A DNA stretch of 39,671 nt from Synergistaceae bacterium (GTDB taxonomy: Bacteria; Synergistota; Synergistia; Synergistales; Synergistaceae). The stretch covers positions 1-39,671 of the forward strand of contig JAITNX010000003.1 in NCBI GenBank assembly GCA_031290235.1. The letters are read 5' to 3'. This document shows positions 15,898 to 24,115 of the stretch, in pieces. Under the pieces are notes generated by a model. The model was not told where the DNA came from. It worked only from the letters and a program-made list of their open reading frames with translations, and did no database searches. A program made the translations under genes and the position numbers. Positions within the stretch are counted from its first letter, which is position 1; each line of letters opens with the position of its first letter.

Positions 15898-17202
15898 CTA
15901 CGTCACCCTCCCTATTACAAGAGAGCGTCCGGGCGCGAAAGTTCCGACGCCGCACGCTCCTTCAAGGAGAGGCGCCGCCTCAGCCAATTTTGCGTCGTCG
16001 TTGTACAGAATCTCTATAATCGCCTCTCCGTCCGACACCCGGTCCCCGATCTTCCTGGCCAATCTGACGCCTACAGCCGGATCCACGGCATCGTCATGTT
16101 TCGCGCGGCCGCCGCCCAACGCCCTAACAGCTACCCCTACGGCCTTTGCGTCCAGGCGCTCGACGATCCCGCCATGAGGCGCCCTGACGACGGCAGCCTT
16201 TGCCGCCATTGGAAGCACGGTTCGGGGACTGCGGCAGACCGATTTGTCCCCTCCTTGCGCCGTTATGAGTTCTTCGAACTTCGCAAGCGCGGCGCCATCG
16301 TCAAGACGCCTCTCGGCAAGCCCCCTTGCCGAGTCGGCATCCTCGGAGACGCCGCCTAAAACGAGCATCTCGGCCGCCAGAACGATGGAGAGTTCCCTCG
16401 TGTCCGCCGGTCCGCTTCCCGAGAGGACCTCCACAGCCTCCACAACCTCCAGTGAGTTGCCGACCCACTCTCCAAGCGGCTGCTCCATGTCGGAGATTAT
16501 GCAGACACTGCTCCGGCCCAGCCTGCTCGACAGATCCACGAGGGCGCGGGCCAGCGCGAACGCGTCCTCTCTGTCGCGCATGAAAGCTCCGGATCCGCAC
16601 TTCACGTCGAACACAAAGGAGTCGGCGCCGCCCGCTATTTTCTTCGATACTATACTGCTCGCTATGAGCGGAAGGGACGGCACAGTTCCAGTCACGTCCC
16701 TCAGCGAGTAGAATCTGCCCTCTGCCGGAGCCAGAGCCAGCGAGTGCCCGGATAACGCTATGCCTATTCTGCTCACCTGATCTATGAAACTATCCGTACT
16801 GAGGTGGACGTCCATCCCGGGGATGGACTCCAGTTTATCCACCGTACCCCCGGTAAAGCCAAGCCCCCTGCCGCTCAGCTTCGCTACGCGCAGCCCGCAG
16901 GCCGCGGCGAGAGGCGCGACTATCAAGGTTGTCTTGTCGCCGACTCCGCCGGTGCTATGCTTGTCCACGACGCTCCCAACGGACGGTATTTTCACAATGT
17001 CACCAGAGCCGGCCAGCGCCTCCGTGAACCACGCGGTTTCGTCAACGCTGAGTCCATTCAGGTATGCGGCCATCAACCACGCCGAGATCTGGTAATCAGG
17101 CGTGGCGCCGTCACGGACGGACATTACGAATTTCTCGAACTCGTCCCGGGAATGCGCTCCGCCGTCACGTTTGCGCTCTATGAAGTCAAGCGCGCTCGAC
17201 AC
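15898..17202 (-). CDS. pdp: Pyrimidine-nucleoside (thymidine) phosphorylase
   Basis: Splits thymidine, deoxyuridine or uridine with phosphate into base and (deoxy)ribose-1-phosphate. It is full length (434 aa). The phosphate-binding loop KHSTGGVGDKT is at 81-91, followed by the family signature SGRGLGFTGGTVDKLESIPG at 110-129. IASSIVSKKIAGGADSFVFD and VKCGSGAFM form the substrate pocket. Lys, Ser and other pocket residues are intact, so it should be active; thymidine versus broad pyrimidine specificity cannot be settled by eye. It starts with GTG, with GAGGGGG 10 nt upstream, inside the end of the purine phosphorylase gene (17-bp overlap). Together they feed ribose phosphates into central metabolism. 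Confidence 0.95.
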   Translation of the reverse strand: MSSALDFIERKRDGGAHSRDEFEKFVMSVRDGATPDYQISAWLMAAYLNGLSVDETAWFTEALAGSGDIVKIPSVGSVVDKHSTGGVGDKTTLIVAPLAAACGLRVAKLSGRGLGFTGGTVDKLESIPGMDVHLSTDSFIDQVSRIGIALSGHSLALAPAEGRFYSLRDVTGTVPSLPLIASSIVSKKIAGGADSFVFDVKCGSGAFMRDREDAFALARALVDLSSRLGRSSVCIISDMEQPLGEWVGNSLEVVEAVEVLSGSGPADTRELSIVLAAEMLVLGGVSEDADSARGLAERRLDDGAALAKFEELITAQGGDKSVCRSPRTVLPMAAKAAVVRAPHGGIVERLDAKAVGVAVRALGGGRAKHDDAVDPAVGVRLARKIGDRVSDGEAIIEILYNDDAKLAEAAPLLEGACGVGTFAPGRSLVIGRVT

Positions 17203-18085
17203 TGCGCAGAAACCCCCTCACTAATCTCTCCAACGAGCCGGCCGCCTTTGCCATCCCATCCAGGACTTCCTGATGATGCAGCTTGCTGGCCGTGATCCCC
17301 GCGGCATAGTTCGATACGCAGGAGACCGCCAAGACCCTCATGCCCATGTGGTTTGCCACTATCACCTCCGGCACGGTCGACATCCCGACGACATCGGCGC
17401 CCATGACGCGGGCCATGCGAATTTCAGCCGGCGTCTCGTACGACGGGCCTGTAAAGGCGATGTAAACGCCTTTATGGAGCGTAATGCCGTCCTCTCTCGC
17501 GACACCGCACAGTTTCTCTATGTACTCCCTGTCATACGCGTAAGTCATGTCCGGGAAGCGCGGTCCCCATTTATCCTCGTTCGCGCCAATGAGAGGATTC
17601 GTCCCCATGTAGTTTATATGATCATATATCGCAACCAAGTCGCCGGGCGCGTAACTGAGGTTTATGCCGCCGGACGCGTTAGTGGCAAATAGCGTCTTTA
17701 CCCCAAGTTCCCCAAGGATGCGAACGGGGAATGTCACTTCGTCCATGGCGTACCCCTCGTAATAATGCACGCGCCCCTGCATAACGGCGACCGGCACATT
17801 TTCGAGGACTCCAATTATCAGGCGCCCAGCGTGACCTATCGCGGTGGTGCGCGGCCAGTATGGTATCTCCTCGTACGGTATCACGACCGGGTCCTCGATA
17901 GCATCCGCGACCCCTCCAAGCCCGGAGCCGAGTATTATGCCAAATCGAGGGCGCAGCGTGTTTTTGCGGTTTATGGCCGCCATTGCCTCGGCGGTCTTTT
18001 CCGCGTGCTGCATCATGTCTATCCCTTCTTCAGTGACCTCCTTGATGGTCTTGATGATTTCATGCGCGTGGGTGAAAACTGTCAT
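17186..18085 (-). CDS. punA: Purine nucleoside phosphorylase (trimeric class)
   Basis: Phosphorolysis of purine (deoxy)nucleosides, mainly inosine and guanosine in this class. The 299-aa reading contains ILGSGLGGVADAIED (51-65), the phosphate and purine site residues GRVHYYEG (104-111), TNASGGINLSYAPGDLV (135-151), GPSYETPAEIRM (213-224), GMSTVPE (234-240) and SNYAAG (258-263). Two starts are possible. The ATG at 18085 has GAGGGA and an overlap of 26 bp with the recombinase gene. A second ATG at 18016, also with a good site (GAAGGG), gives the family's usual distance to the glycine loop. The sequence between has coding-like codon use, so the longer form is listed. It is coupled to the downstream pyrimidine enzyme. 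Confidence 0.95.
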   Translation of the reverse strand: MTVFTHAHEIIKTIKEVTEEGIDMMQHAEKTAEAMAAINRKNTLRPRFGIILGSGLGGVADAIEDPVVIPYEEIPYWPRTTAIGHAGRLIIGVLENVPVAVMQGRVHYYEGYAMDEVTFPVRILGELGVKTLFATNASGGINLSYAPGDLVAIYDHINYMGTNPLIGANEDKWGPRFPDMTYAYDREYIEKLCGVAREDGITLHKGVYIAFTGPSYETPAEIRMARVMGADVVGMSTVPEVIVANHMGMRVLAVSCVSNYAAGITASKLHHQEVLDGMAKAAGSLERLVRGFLRSVERA

Positions 18086-19028
18086 ATATATCCCTCAGCT
18101 CTGTGTCAAGATGTGCGTACTTCTCCGTAGTGGCTATCGAGGAGTGCCCCAACAGCTCCTGGAGAGTCCGCAGGTCCATTCCTCTCCGCTGGAGGTGAGT
18201 CGCGAACGAGTGCCTCAGCACATGCGGGTGAAGCCTTGAAGGCGATATCCCCGCGGTCCGTCCCCTTCGTTGCAGTATCCGCCACAACTCTCCCCGGCTC
18301 ATCGAACTGCCGCGCGATGAGAGGAAGAGCTCGCCGGCGTCGTCCTTTGCGCCTCTTCCAAGGAGCAGAGGCCGAGCCTCCTCCAGATACCGTCTCACCA
18401 CCTGGCGCAAGGTTCCGACGTAAGGAACTATCCTCACTTTGCGCCCCTTGCCCTTGACATACATCTGCCCTCCGGTCTCGTCGATATCAGAGACGCGCAG
18501 CGAGCATAGCTCGCTGGCTCGGAGTCCGCAGTCGTAGGCCATCTCTATCATCGTCCTGTCTCTCAAACCAACCGCGGCCCTCCTGGCCTCGGCGCGGCCG
18601 CCATCCAGCCCCGGCTCGTCAACATGGCCGCAGCTGTCCAGAAGGCGCTCTATCTCGCCCTCCGTCATTATCTGCGGAAGTGTCCTCTCCCTCTTGGGGA
18701 TCTTTGGAAGTTCCCTGAGCGACTCAACTCTGCCATCGTAAAGCAGATACTTCGAGAAAGCCGAAAGTGTCGCGGCGCGCCGATTCCTGGTGCCGGATGA
18801 TCTGCCCTCGCCTTCGAGATGCCTCTGATAGCGCGACAGCATCGCGCTGCTGACTGGGTATAGAGGCGCGCCATGTCCGAGGCAGAAGCGGCTCCAGTCG
18901 GCCAGATCGGTCCTGTAGGCCCTGATGGTGTTAGGGCTGGCATCGCGCTCAAAAAGCATGTAGTCCAGAAAATCGGTTATGACCTCGTCGAGTCCTTTCG
19001 AGTCCTGGCGTCCAGCGCTTTTGTCCAT
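18060..19028 (-). CDS. xerD: XerD-type tyrosine recombinase
   Basis: Site-specific recombinase of the kind that resolves chromosome dimers at dif. The product is about 322 aa from the ATG at 19028, close to the usual 295-320. An N-terminal SAM-like core-binding domain (VITDFLDYMLFERDASPNTI) is followed by the catalytic domain. The catalytic residues are complete: Arg in CGLRASELCSLRVSDI, Lys in VKGKGRKVRIVPY, His-x-x-Arg in HPHVLRHSFATHL, His in LLGHSSIATTEKY, and the nucleophile Tyr in EKYAHL. ATGs at 19139 and 19055 are also open, but AGGA about 11 nt upstream favours 19028. It is embedded in a housekeeping operon with no attachment sites or phage genes nearby, which argues for Xer rather than an integrase. 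XerC versus XerD is not decided. Confidence 0.9.
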   Translation of the reverse strand: MDKSAGRQDSKGLDEVITDFLDYMLFERDASPNTIRAYRTDLADWSRFCLGHGAPLYPVSSAMLSRYQRHLEGEGRSSGTRNRRAATLSAFSKYLLYDGRVESLRELPKIPKRERTLPQIMTEGEIERLLDSCGHVDEPGLDGGRAEARRAAVGLRDRTMIEMAYDCGLRASELCSLRVSDIDETGGQMYVKGKGRKVRIVPYVGTLRQVVRRYLEEARPLLLGRGAKDDAGELFLSSRGSSMSRGELWRILQRRGRTAGISPSRLHPHVLRHSFATHLQRRGMDLRTLQELLGHSSIATTEKYAHLDTELRDIYDSFHPRA

Positions 19029-19074
19029 TTGCCGATTCGTCCTGTCACCCTCCATCGAGCTTACGCGGCCCGCC

Positions 19075-19677
19075 TCAACCAATTTTCCCCGTCTTCCTTC
19101 CGTGCAGCCACCAGTACAGGCCGAACAGTGTCTTGCCATCCCTTATCGCGCCCGCGCTGAGCAATTCCTCAACAGCGCTCTCGGACTCGAACCTCGGAAT
19201 TATCAGCTCATCCTCGTCCTCCGGGAGTTTGCTCGCCGACAGCCCACTCGCGTAAAAGAGAACGAGCAACTCGCTCGTGAAGCCTGGCGAGGAGAAAAAT
19301 TCAGCCACCTTTGTCACCGATCCGGGCCTCCATCCTGTCTCCTCCTGCAACTCACGGATAGCAGCAGCCTCGTACTCTTCTCCATCCTCCACTATACCGG
19401 CGGGAAGTTCTATAAGAACCTCGTTTGCCGGATATCTGAACTGGTCTATCAATAGAACCTCCCCGGCCTTGTTCTCGGCCAGGACCACTACCGCGGGCCT
19501 GTGCTCTATTACCTCCCTCGAGACGATCCTGCCGCCTGGCAGCCTCACCCTGTCAACTCTCAGCCTGATGATCCTGCCGTCGTAGAGTTGATTGCCATCG
19601 ACCCTCTCCTCCACAAGATCGCTCCGTCCACCGGATAACGCCAGTCCGGCGACGTTTGGTCCTGCAACGTCCGTCAA
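19075..19677 (-). CDS. nudF: Nudix hydrolase, ADP-ribose pyrophosphatase-like
   Basis: Hydrolyses ADP-ribose or related nucleoside diphosphate sugars. The Nudix box is intact (GIVEDGEEYEAAAIRELQEE followed by TGW, i.e. GX5EX7REUXEEXGU). The flanking family residues include the N-terminal strand pair YDGRIIRLRVDRVRLPGGR, EVIEHRPAVVVLAE, and SPGFTSELLVLFYASGL, typical of the ADPRase subgroup. The start is placed at a TTG (19677) whose TTGA overlaps the fmt stop codon, with GGGGAG 8 nt upstream. The first ATG in frame, 42 nt further up, lies inside fmt with no better site. The product is then about 200 aa, normal for NudF. It precedes the recombinase gene by 46 bp. Confidence 0.92.
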   Translation of the reverse strand: MTDVAGPNVAGLALSGGRSDLVEERVDGNQLYDGRIIRLRVDRVRLPGGRIVSREVIEHRPAVVVLAENKAGEVLLIDQFRYPANEVLIELPAGIVEDGEEYEAAAIRELQEETGWRPGSVTKVAEFFSSPGFTSELLVLFYASGLSASKLPEDEDELIIPRFESESAVEELLSAGAIRDGKTLFGLYWWLHGRKTGKIG

Positions 19678-20642
19678 ACGAGACACTCCCCTGCCGCCGC
19701 TCGAATACCATTCCACCAATCAGCGGCGCTCTGGATTTTTTTTCCCTCCATCTGTACCGTCTTCAGACAAATCGATCCGGCGCCGGACGCAACCAGCGGT
19801 CCCTCGCTCCCGGGCGTCAGTTCGCCAGCCAGTCCGACGGAAACGGCGCGGCACTCGCCTGCTTGCAGTATCCTGAGCCGCCTGCCCTTCGCTGTCGTCC
19901 ACGCCCCCGGCTTAGGCGAGAGGGCCCGAATTTTTCCCAGGATCTCGCGCGCTGACGCGGTCCAGTCTATTCGCTCCTCCTCCCTGGTTATCTTAGGCGC
20001 AGTCGTAGCGAGCGAGCCATCCTGGGGCGAAAAACGCCACTCCTCGGCGGAAACGCTGGAGACGTACTCGACGAAGGCCCTCACCCCCTCATAGGCCGCC
20101 CGATCCAACAGGGATCCAGCGTCGTCGCCGGGGCCTATCGCGAGCTTCCTTTGAAGCAGGATGGGACCGGAGTCCATTGCCCGCGCCAGCTTGAATATCG
20201 TGACGCCCGTCTCAGCGAGACCATCCATCAGAACTCTCTGTACCGGGGCGGCGCCTCTGTAGAGCGGCAACATGGACGGGTGTATATTGAGGCACCCAAT
20301 TCTATCCTCCCACGCCAGAAGCGGCTCTCTTACCAATTGGCCGAAGTCGGTCACGAACGTCACATCGACCGGAGAACCCTTCATCCTCTCAATCACGGCC
20401 GCGTCCCCAGACGCATCGGCCGCCGCAATCAACGGAACGCCGCTCAGCGCCCCGACCCCGCGCACGAATCTCTCCACAGGCGTCGGCGTACTGGCGCCGC
20501 CCCTGCCGGCCGGCTTGGCTGGCGAGGTAACTACCCACGATGGCAGGCGCCAACTCGAGAGCAGCTCCAAACATCTCGCGGCGAACTGCCCCGTCCCTAA
20601 AAAGGCATAAGATAGCCGCGGCTCGTCGCTCGTCTCCCTCAC
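19674..20642 (-). CDS. fmt: Methionyl-tRNA formyltransferase
   Basis: Formylates initiator Met-tRNA using 10-formyl-tetrahydrofolate. The 322-aa length fits. The N-terminal formyltransferase fold starts with FLGTGQFAARCLELL. The folate and catalytic region has Asn and His in CLNIHPSMLPLYRGAAPVQ and the catalytic Asp in RAMDSGPILLQ. A C-terminal OB-like tRNA-binding domain contains ALSPKPGAWTTAKGRRLRI. In the usual 'AYG' substrate loop this protein has TDFGQ. It begins with a GTG in a GTGA overlap with the def stop, with AAGGGGA directly before it, so it is translated by coupling to def. def-fmt pairing is the standard bacterial arrangement, and both act at the start and maturation of formylated proteins. 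Confidence 0.96.
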   Translation of the reverse strand: MRETSDEPRLSYAFLGTGQFAARCLELLSSWRLPSWVVTSPAKPAGRGGASTPTPVERFVRGVGALSGVPLIAAADASGDAAVIERMKGSPVDVTFVTDFGQLVREPLLAWEDRIGCLNIHPSMLPLYRGAAPVQRVLMDGLAETGVTIFKLARAMDSGPILLQRKLAIGPGDDAGSLLDRAAYEGVRAFVEYVSSVSAEEWRFSPQDGSLATTAPKITREEERIDWTASAREILGKIRALSPKPGAWTTAKGRRLRILQAGECRAVSVGLAGELTPGSEGPLVASGAGSICLKTVQMEGKKIQSAADWWNGIRAAAGECLV

Positions 20643-21133
20643 TCCCCTTCTCTGGCCGCTTTCTCCATCTTTTTTTTAAGAAAGCCACGTTTGAGCGGGG
20701 AGAGGTAATCAATCATGAGTCTGCCCCTCAGATGATCTATCTCATGAGAAAAGACCCTGGCCAGAAAGCCCTCTACAATAACGTCCCGGCGCTCTCCCTT
20801 TTCGCACGTGTAAAGGACGCGAACCCTCGTGGGCCTGGTCACATCCTCGTAAATACCCGGAAAGCTCAGGCACCCCTCATTGCTCCGCTCGGCCCCGTCC
20901 TCTTCTATTATCTCGGGATTTATAACTACATACCTGTCGCCCTCGTAGTCGATGACCACAAGTTTCATTGGAATTCCTACCTGAGGCGCCGCGAGTCCCA
21001 CGCCTTTTGACAAGTACATGGTCTCCCACATATCGGATATAAGTTTTTTGAGCTTGCCATCCCACTCGGTCACCTCGCTCGTCTCCTTTCGAAGCGCCGG
21101 GTTCGGGTATTTCAAAACTTCCAGCACAGCCAT
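20639..21133 (-). CDS. def: Peptide deformylase
   Basis: Removes the formyl group from new polypeptides, undoing the Fmt mark. It is 164 aa. All three family motifs are present: GVGLAAPQVG (44-53), EGCLSFPG (86-93) with the metal ligand Cys88, and HEIDHLRG (130-137) with His130, His134 and the catalytic Glu131. The ATG has GAGAGG 9 nt upstream. It is the first gene of the run def, fmt, Nudix, recombinase, punA, pdp, sigma factor, separated by 105 bp from the transglutaminase-like gene upstream. That gap should hold the operon promoter; a TAAAAT box lies near 21174 but no convincing -35 was found. Confidence 0.97.
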   Translation of the reverse strand: MAVLEVLKYPNPALRKETSEVTEWDGKLKKLISDMWETMYLSKGVGLAAPQVGIPMKLVVIDYEGDRYVVINPEIIEEDGAERSNEGCLSFPGIYEDVTRPTRVRVLYTCEKGERRDVIVEGFLARVFSHEIDHLRGRLMIDYLSPLKRGFLKKKMEKAAREGE

Positions 21134-21238
21134 CTCGCACAGCCTCTCACAAAACCGTTTTTACTCGATCCATTTTAACAGTTACAGTTGAACTCTTCCA
21201 GCAAAAAAGAGGGTTTTATACCAAATAAGAGAAACGCG

Positions 21239-23236
21239 TCAATCCCGGAAGGATTTGATCTTTGCTATAAGCCCCTTCAAAAGAACCTGGTCCTCGCGGC
21301 CAATCCCCACATCCCTGAAGTAAAAACCCTCGAACCGCTCCACAAATTCGCTGGCCAGGCGGAAGAGGCGGTCGTCACTCTCGCTGGCTCTCTTAATGGA
21401 GGATACGAACTCCTCGAGTCCGTCGCTCGGTTTCCTCTCGTAGCCTTGGCGCCTCATGGCACGGAGAAACCCGTGAAGCAAAGTCTCCTCGACCGTAATC
21501 CTCGATCTTTTTCTGTAATAGTACACAGCCACGGCCGCAGCCGCCACGAGCAATATGACCGCGACTTGGGCGCGCAGCCTTCCAACCGCGCCTGTCACAC
21601 CCCTGGCGAGACCTTCAGCCGACTGGCCAGGATTCGAGAGTATCTCCCGTATCCTGTACAGGGCTTCGCTCCTCGACTCGTTGTCATATTCCAGGAAAAT
21701 ACGTGAAATGCGATAATTCAAGAGGTCGAGATACATCGCCAGCTGGCTGTACCCCTCCTGTTCCGAACTCCCTGAGCCATCTCCGAAGCCCCTCGGGGTG
21801 GGGTCGCAGCGTCTCCAGACCCGTTCGCTCTCGTCCCACGCCTCCACCCACACGTGCGCGTTATTCTGGTTCACTATATAGTATCCGCCATCTTCGTTGT
21901 ACACCCCTCCGTGATAACCGGCTATCAGCCGGGCTGGGACTCCGGCCATCCGCAGCATGACGGCCATGGCGGCGGCGAAATATTCGCAGTTGCCGCGTTT
22001 GTCCGTGAAGATGAAATCCTCGAGGGCATTGCGGGACACAGGAAGTTCATCAAGCGTGTACTCAAATTCCGGCGGAGAAAGGTACGCGGCTATCGCGGCA
22101 ACGATTTCTTCGTGGCCCCTCCTGCTCCCAGTGAGGCCGGCTGTCAGAGATCTGAGACGCGGAAGGAAATTTTCCGGCATGGAGAGGTTCAGGTTCCGGT
22201 TTATACCGCCGCTGAGCGGCGATATAAAGGACCTCGGCTCCGAGTACGCGGTATATTCATAGCGCCGCGCGACCCGCTGGAGGCTGCGTTCGGACCGCCT
22301 GTAGATCCCGTCGCCAACAGATACGACTCCGTCCCCATTTACCTGCACCGGAGTGTCCAGGGTAAACAGCCAGCTGTTGAAGCTGCGCTCCATGAATATT
22401 TTCTGGGTGATTACGTCCCCATAGGCCGGGGACATCGGCTGGGGCGATCTCCTGCGCGAGGGCAGCCATGCGCCGCCAGTGAATATGTCCAGGACCAATC
22501 CCCTCCAGTATAATTGGCCTGGCGGGATCTCTGCCATCTCAGCCCTGAAAGCCAGCGCGTCGCTCTGCTGAATGCTCCTGACCAGACCTAAGGAGACGTG
22601 GTCCGAAAAACCGACGTAGCTTTCTCCCGCGTCGCCGCCGGACATCTGCATCATTGCGACTTTTGCCCTCGGCGTAAGGAAGAAGAGGGCGAAACACAGC
22701 GGCAGCATTAGCAGCCAGATGACGAGCGACCTTCCGACGAGGCATCTCGTCTCGCTTGGCGAAAAATCGGCATTGGGAACCTTGTCGAACCAGCTCGCTA
22801 GCAGAAGTTCAAGCCCCGACAGAAAGCTGTTGTGAAAGCAGTAATACAGAAACGACTCGCTCACCGCCACTATGGCCGCGCTGATTACGGCTATGACCGC
22901 CATGGACAGGATTTGAACGTAGTCCCTGGCGCGGCGGTCCTCGAACATCTTTACCGCTATCATCAGCATCACGGCCTCCGCAAACGTCTCGATTATCGTC
23001 TCGAATCGTATTTCCATGAAGGACAGGACAAGGATGGCGATGGACGCGATGTTCAGCATCAGCCTCGGCGGCCTGCCAACGTGCGAGACGTCCAGTATGA
23101 GAGCCGCTGAGAACGCGGCGAGAAACAGGATCTTCGTATATTGCGAGATAAGCGAGTCGCACGCCAGGTAGGCGACCAGGACGCACGCAGCCGTGTTCAG
23201 GGACAGGAGCGATTTAAGAGATATGCGGCCTGTCAT
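21239..23236 (-). CDS. TgpA-like membrane transglutaminase-family protein (DUF3488)
   Basis: A 665-aa polytopic protein. About five or six membrane helices occupy residues 10-190 (DUF3488). A periplasmic region follows, with a transglutaminase-like domain holding the Cys-His-Asp triad: Cys417 in KRGNCEYFAAAMA, His461 in NNAHVWVEAW, and Asp478 in RCDPTPRG. A further membrane helix near residues 552-570 (VAVILLVAAAAVAVYYY) leads to a cytoplasmic DUF4129-like tail. The order matches TgpA of Pseudomonas aeruginosa, which is essential there, but the natural substrate of the family is not established. The start overlaps the DUF58 gene by 23 bp and has GAGG 10 nt upstream. It is the last member of the moxR-DUF58-tgpA trio. 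Confidence 0.92.
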   Translation of the reverse strand: MTGRISLKSLLSLNTAACVLVAYLACDSLISQYTKILFLAAFSAALILDVSHVGRPPRLMLNIASIAILVLSFMEIRFETIIETFAEAVMLMIAVKMFEDRRARDYVQILSMAVIAVISAAIVAVSESFLYYCFHNSFLSGLELLLASWFDKVPNADFSPSETRCLVGRSLVIWLLMLPLCFALFFLTPRAKVAMMQMSGGDAGESYVGFSDHVSLGLVRSIQQSDALAFRAEMAEIPPGQLYWRGLVLDIFTGGAWLPSRRRSPQPMSPAYGDVITQKIFMERSFNSWLFTLDTPVQVNGDGVVSVGDGIYRRSERSLQRVARRYEYTAYSEPRSFISPLSGGINRNLNLSMPENFLPRLRSLTAGLTGSRRGHEEIVAAIAAYLSPPEFEYTLDELPVSRNALEDFIFTDKRGNCEYFAAAMAVMLRMAGVPARLIAGYHGGVYNEDGGYYIVNQNNAHVWVEAWDESERVWRRCDPTPRGFGDGSGSSEQEGYSQLAMYLDLLNYRISRIFLEYDNESRSEALYRIREILSNPGQSAEGLARGVTGAVGRLRAQVAVILLVAAAAVAVYYYRKRSRITVEETLLHGFLRAMRRQGYERKPSDGLEEFVSSIKRASESDDRLFRLASEFVERFEGFYFRDVGIGREDQVLLKGLIAKIKSFRD

Positions 23237-24104
23237 ATACAGCGAGCCTCGCCAGCATGGACAGCTTGTCCGCCCTGCGGGCGGATGCCGGGACGACTGT
23301 CCCGCCCGCCAGCATACCTATGGCCTCCCCGGATTCGAGGGCCCCGGATATCTCACGGCAGGCTATGGAAAGCCCCCGCTCGACCCCCATGCCTGTCATG
23401 CCGTCGAGGTCCAGGATCCTGCCAGATGAATCCGCCCCCCCGGGCGAATCGTCGTACACCCTCGTGTTGAGCCTTCCTGTTCTGGCGCTCGACTTCCAGT
23501 GTACACGCTTCATGGGGTCCCCCTCGACGTAAGGCCGTACGCCGACGATATCGGAGTCCAAACCCGCGCTTTTTGGCCTGATGCCTTCCCCCTCATCCCC
23601 ACTCACGGCGAAGAGGACGCCGGAGCCGTCATTCGCCGGCTTAGGAAATGCCAGGACCGAGTCCTCCTGCTCCATCTGTCTGTAGCGAATGAAGAAGTTG
23701 AAGGGATAGACCGACGACACCTCTATCTCGCCCGCATAGTTGACGCCCCTCTTCGAGAAAATAATTACGACCGCCCCGCTCCTGCGCTCCCCAGGCGGGA
23801 TAACCGGGAAAAACACGTTGGCGCCGCCCACCCTGACGTCTATCAGGAATACCGGCGTGAAACGCCTATTGTTCGTCGCTTCGATAGTCAGGAGGAACGG
23901 AGTGTCGGCGTATATCTCGTCCGGAAACGTCAGCGTAACGCCAACTCCAAACAGGTTGCTTCGCCCCACGATGCCGGAGGCCGACATATAACCCAGGAGT
24001 ACGGCAGTCGCCAGGTAATGGAGATTGTTGCCGCCGTTTATAGCGAGCACACCCATCACTATGGTAGAGGCTATGTATATCATGCCGGCCTTGCGGACCG
24101 TCAT
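23214..24104 (-). CDS. DUF58 family membrane protein
   Basis: The product is 296 aa from ATG 24104. Two N-terminal membrane helices (MIYIASTIVMGVLAINGG and LATAVLLGYMSASGIVG) are followed by a beta-rich region. The DUF58 signature follows: IRPKSAGLDSDIVGVRPYVE, then GDPMKRVHWKSSARTGRL, in which the 'R-x-Y-x-x-G-D-x-x-R-x-I-x-W' pattern is clear, and then a truncated vWA-like fold. The family accompanies MoxR ATPases and TgpA proteins and is thought to act in assembly or remodelling of envelope complexes. A TTG at 24119 forms a TTGA overlap with the moxR stop and is an equally good start. The long open extension further upstream lies inside moxR and is not coding. Confidence 0.9.
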   Translation of the reverse strand: MTVRKAGMIYIASTIVMGVLAINGGNNLHYLATAVLLGYMSASGIVGRSNLFGVGVTLTFPDEIYADTPFLLTIEATNNRRFTPVFLIDVRVGGANVFFPVIPPGERRSGAVVIIFSKRGVNYAGEIEVSSVYPFNFFIRYRQMEQEDSVLAFPKPANDGSGVLFAVSGDEGEGIRPKSAGLDSDIVGVRPYVEGDPMKRVHWKSSARTGRLNTRVYDDSPGGADSSGRILDLDGMTGMGVERGLSIACREISGALESGEAIGMLAGGTVVPASARRADKLSMLARLAVYDRPHIS

Positions 24105-24115
24105 TACCCGCTTCG

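Noticed and set aside
18060-19139. Phage or genomic-island integrase
   Set aside because: The gene is embedded in a housekeeping operon, with no tRNA, direct repeats or phage genes; Xer-type features fit better.
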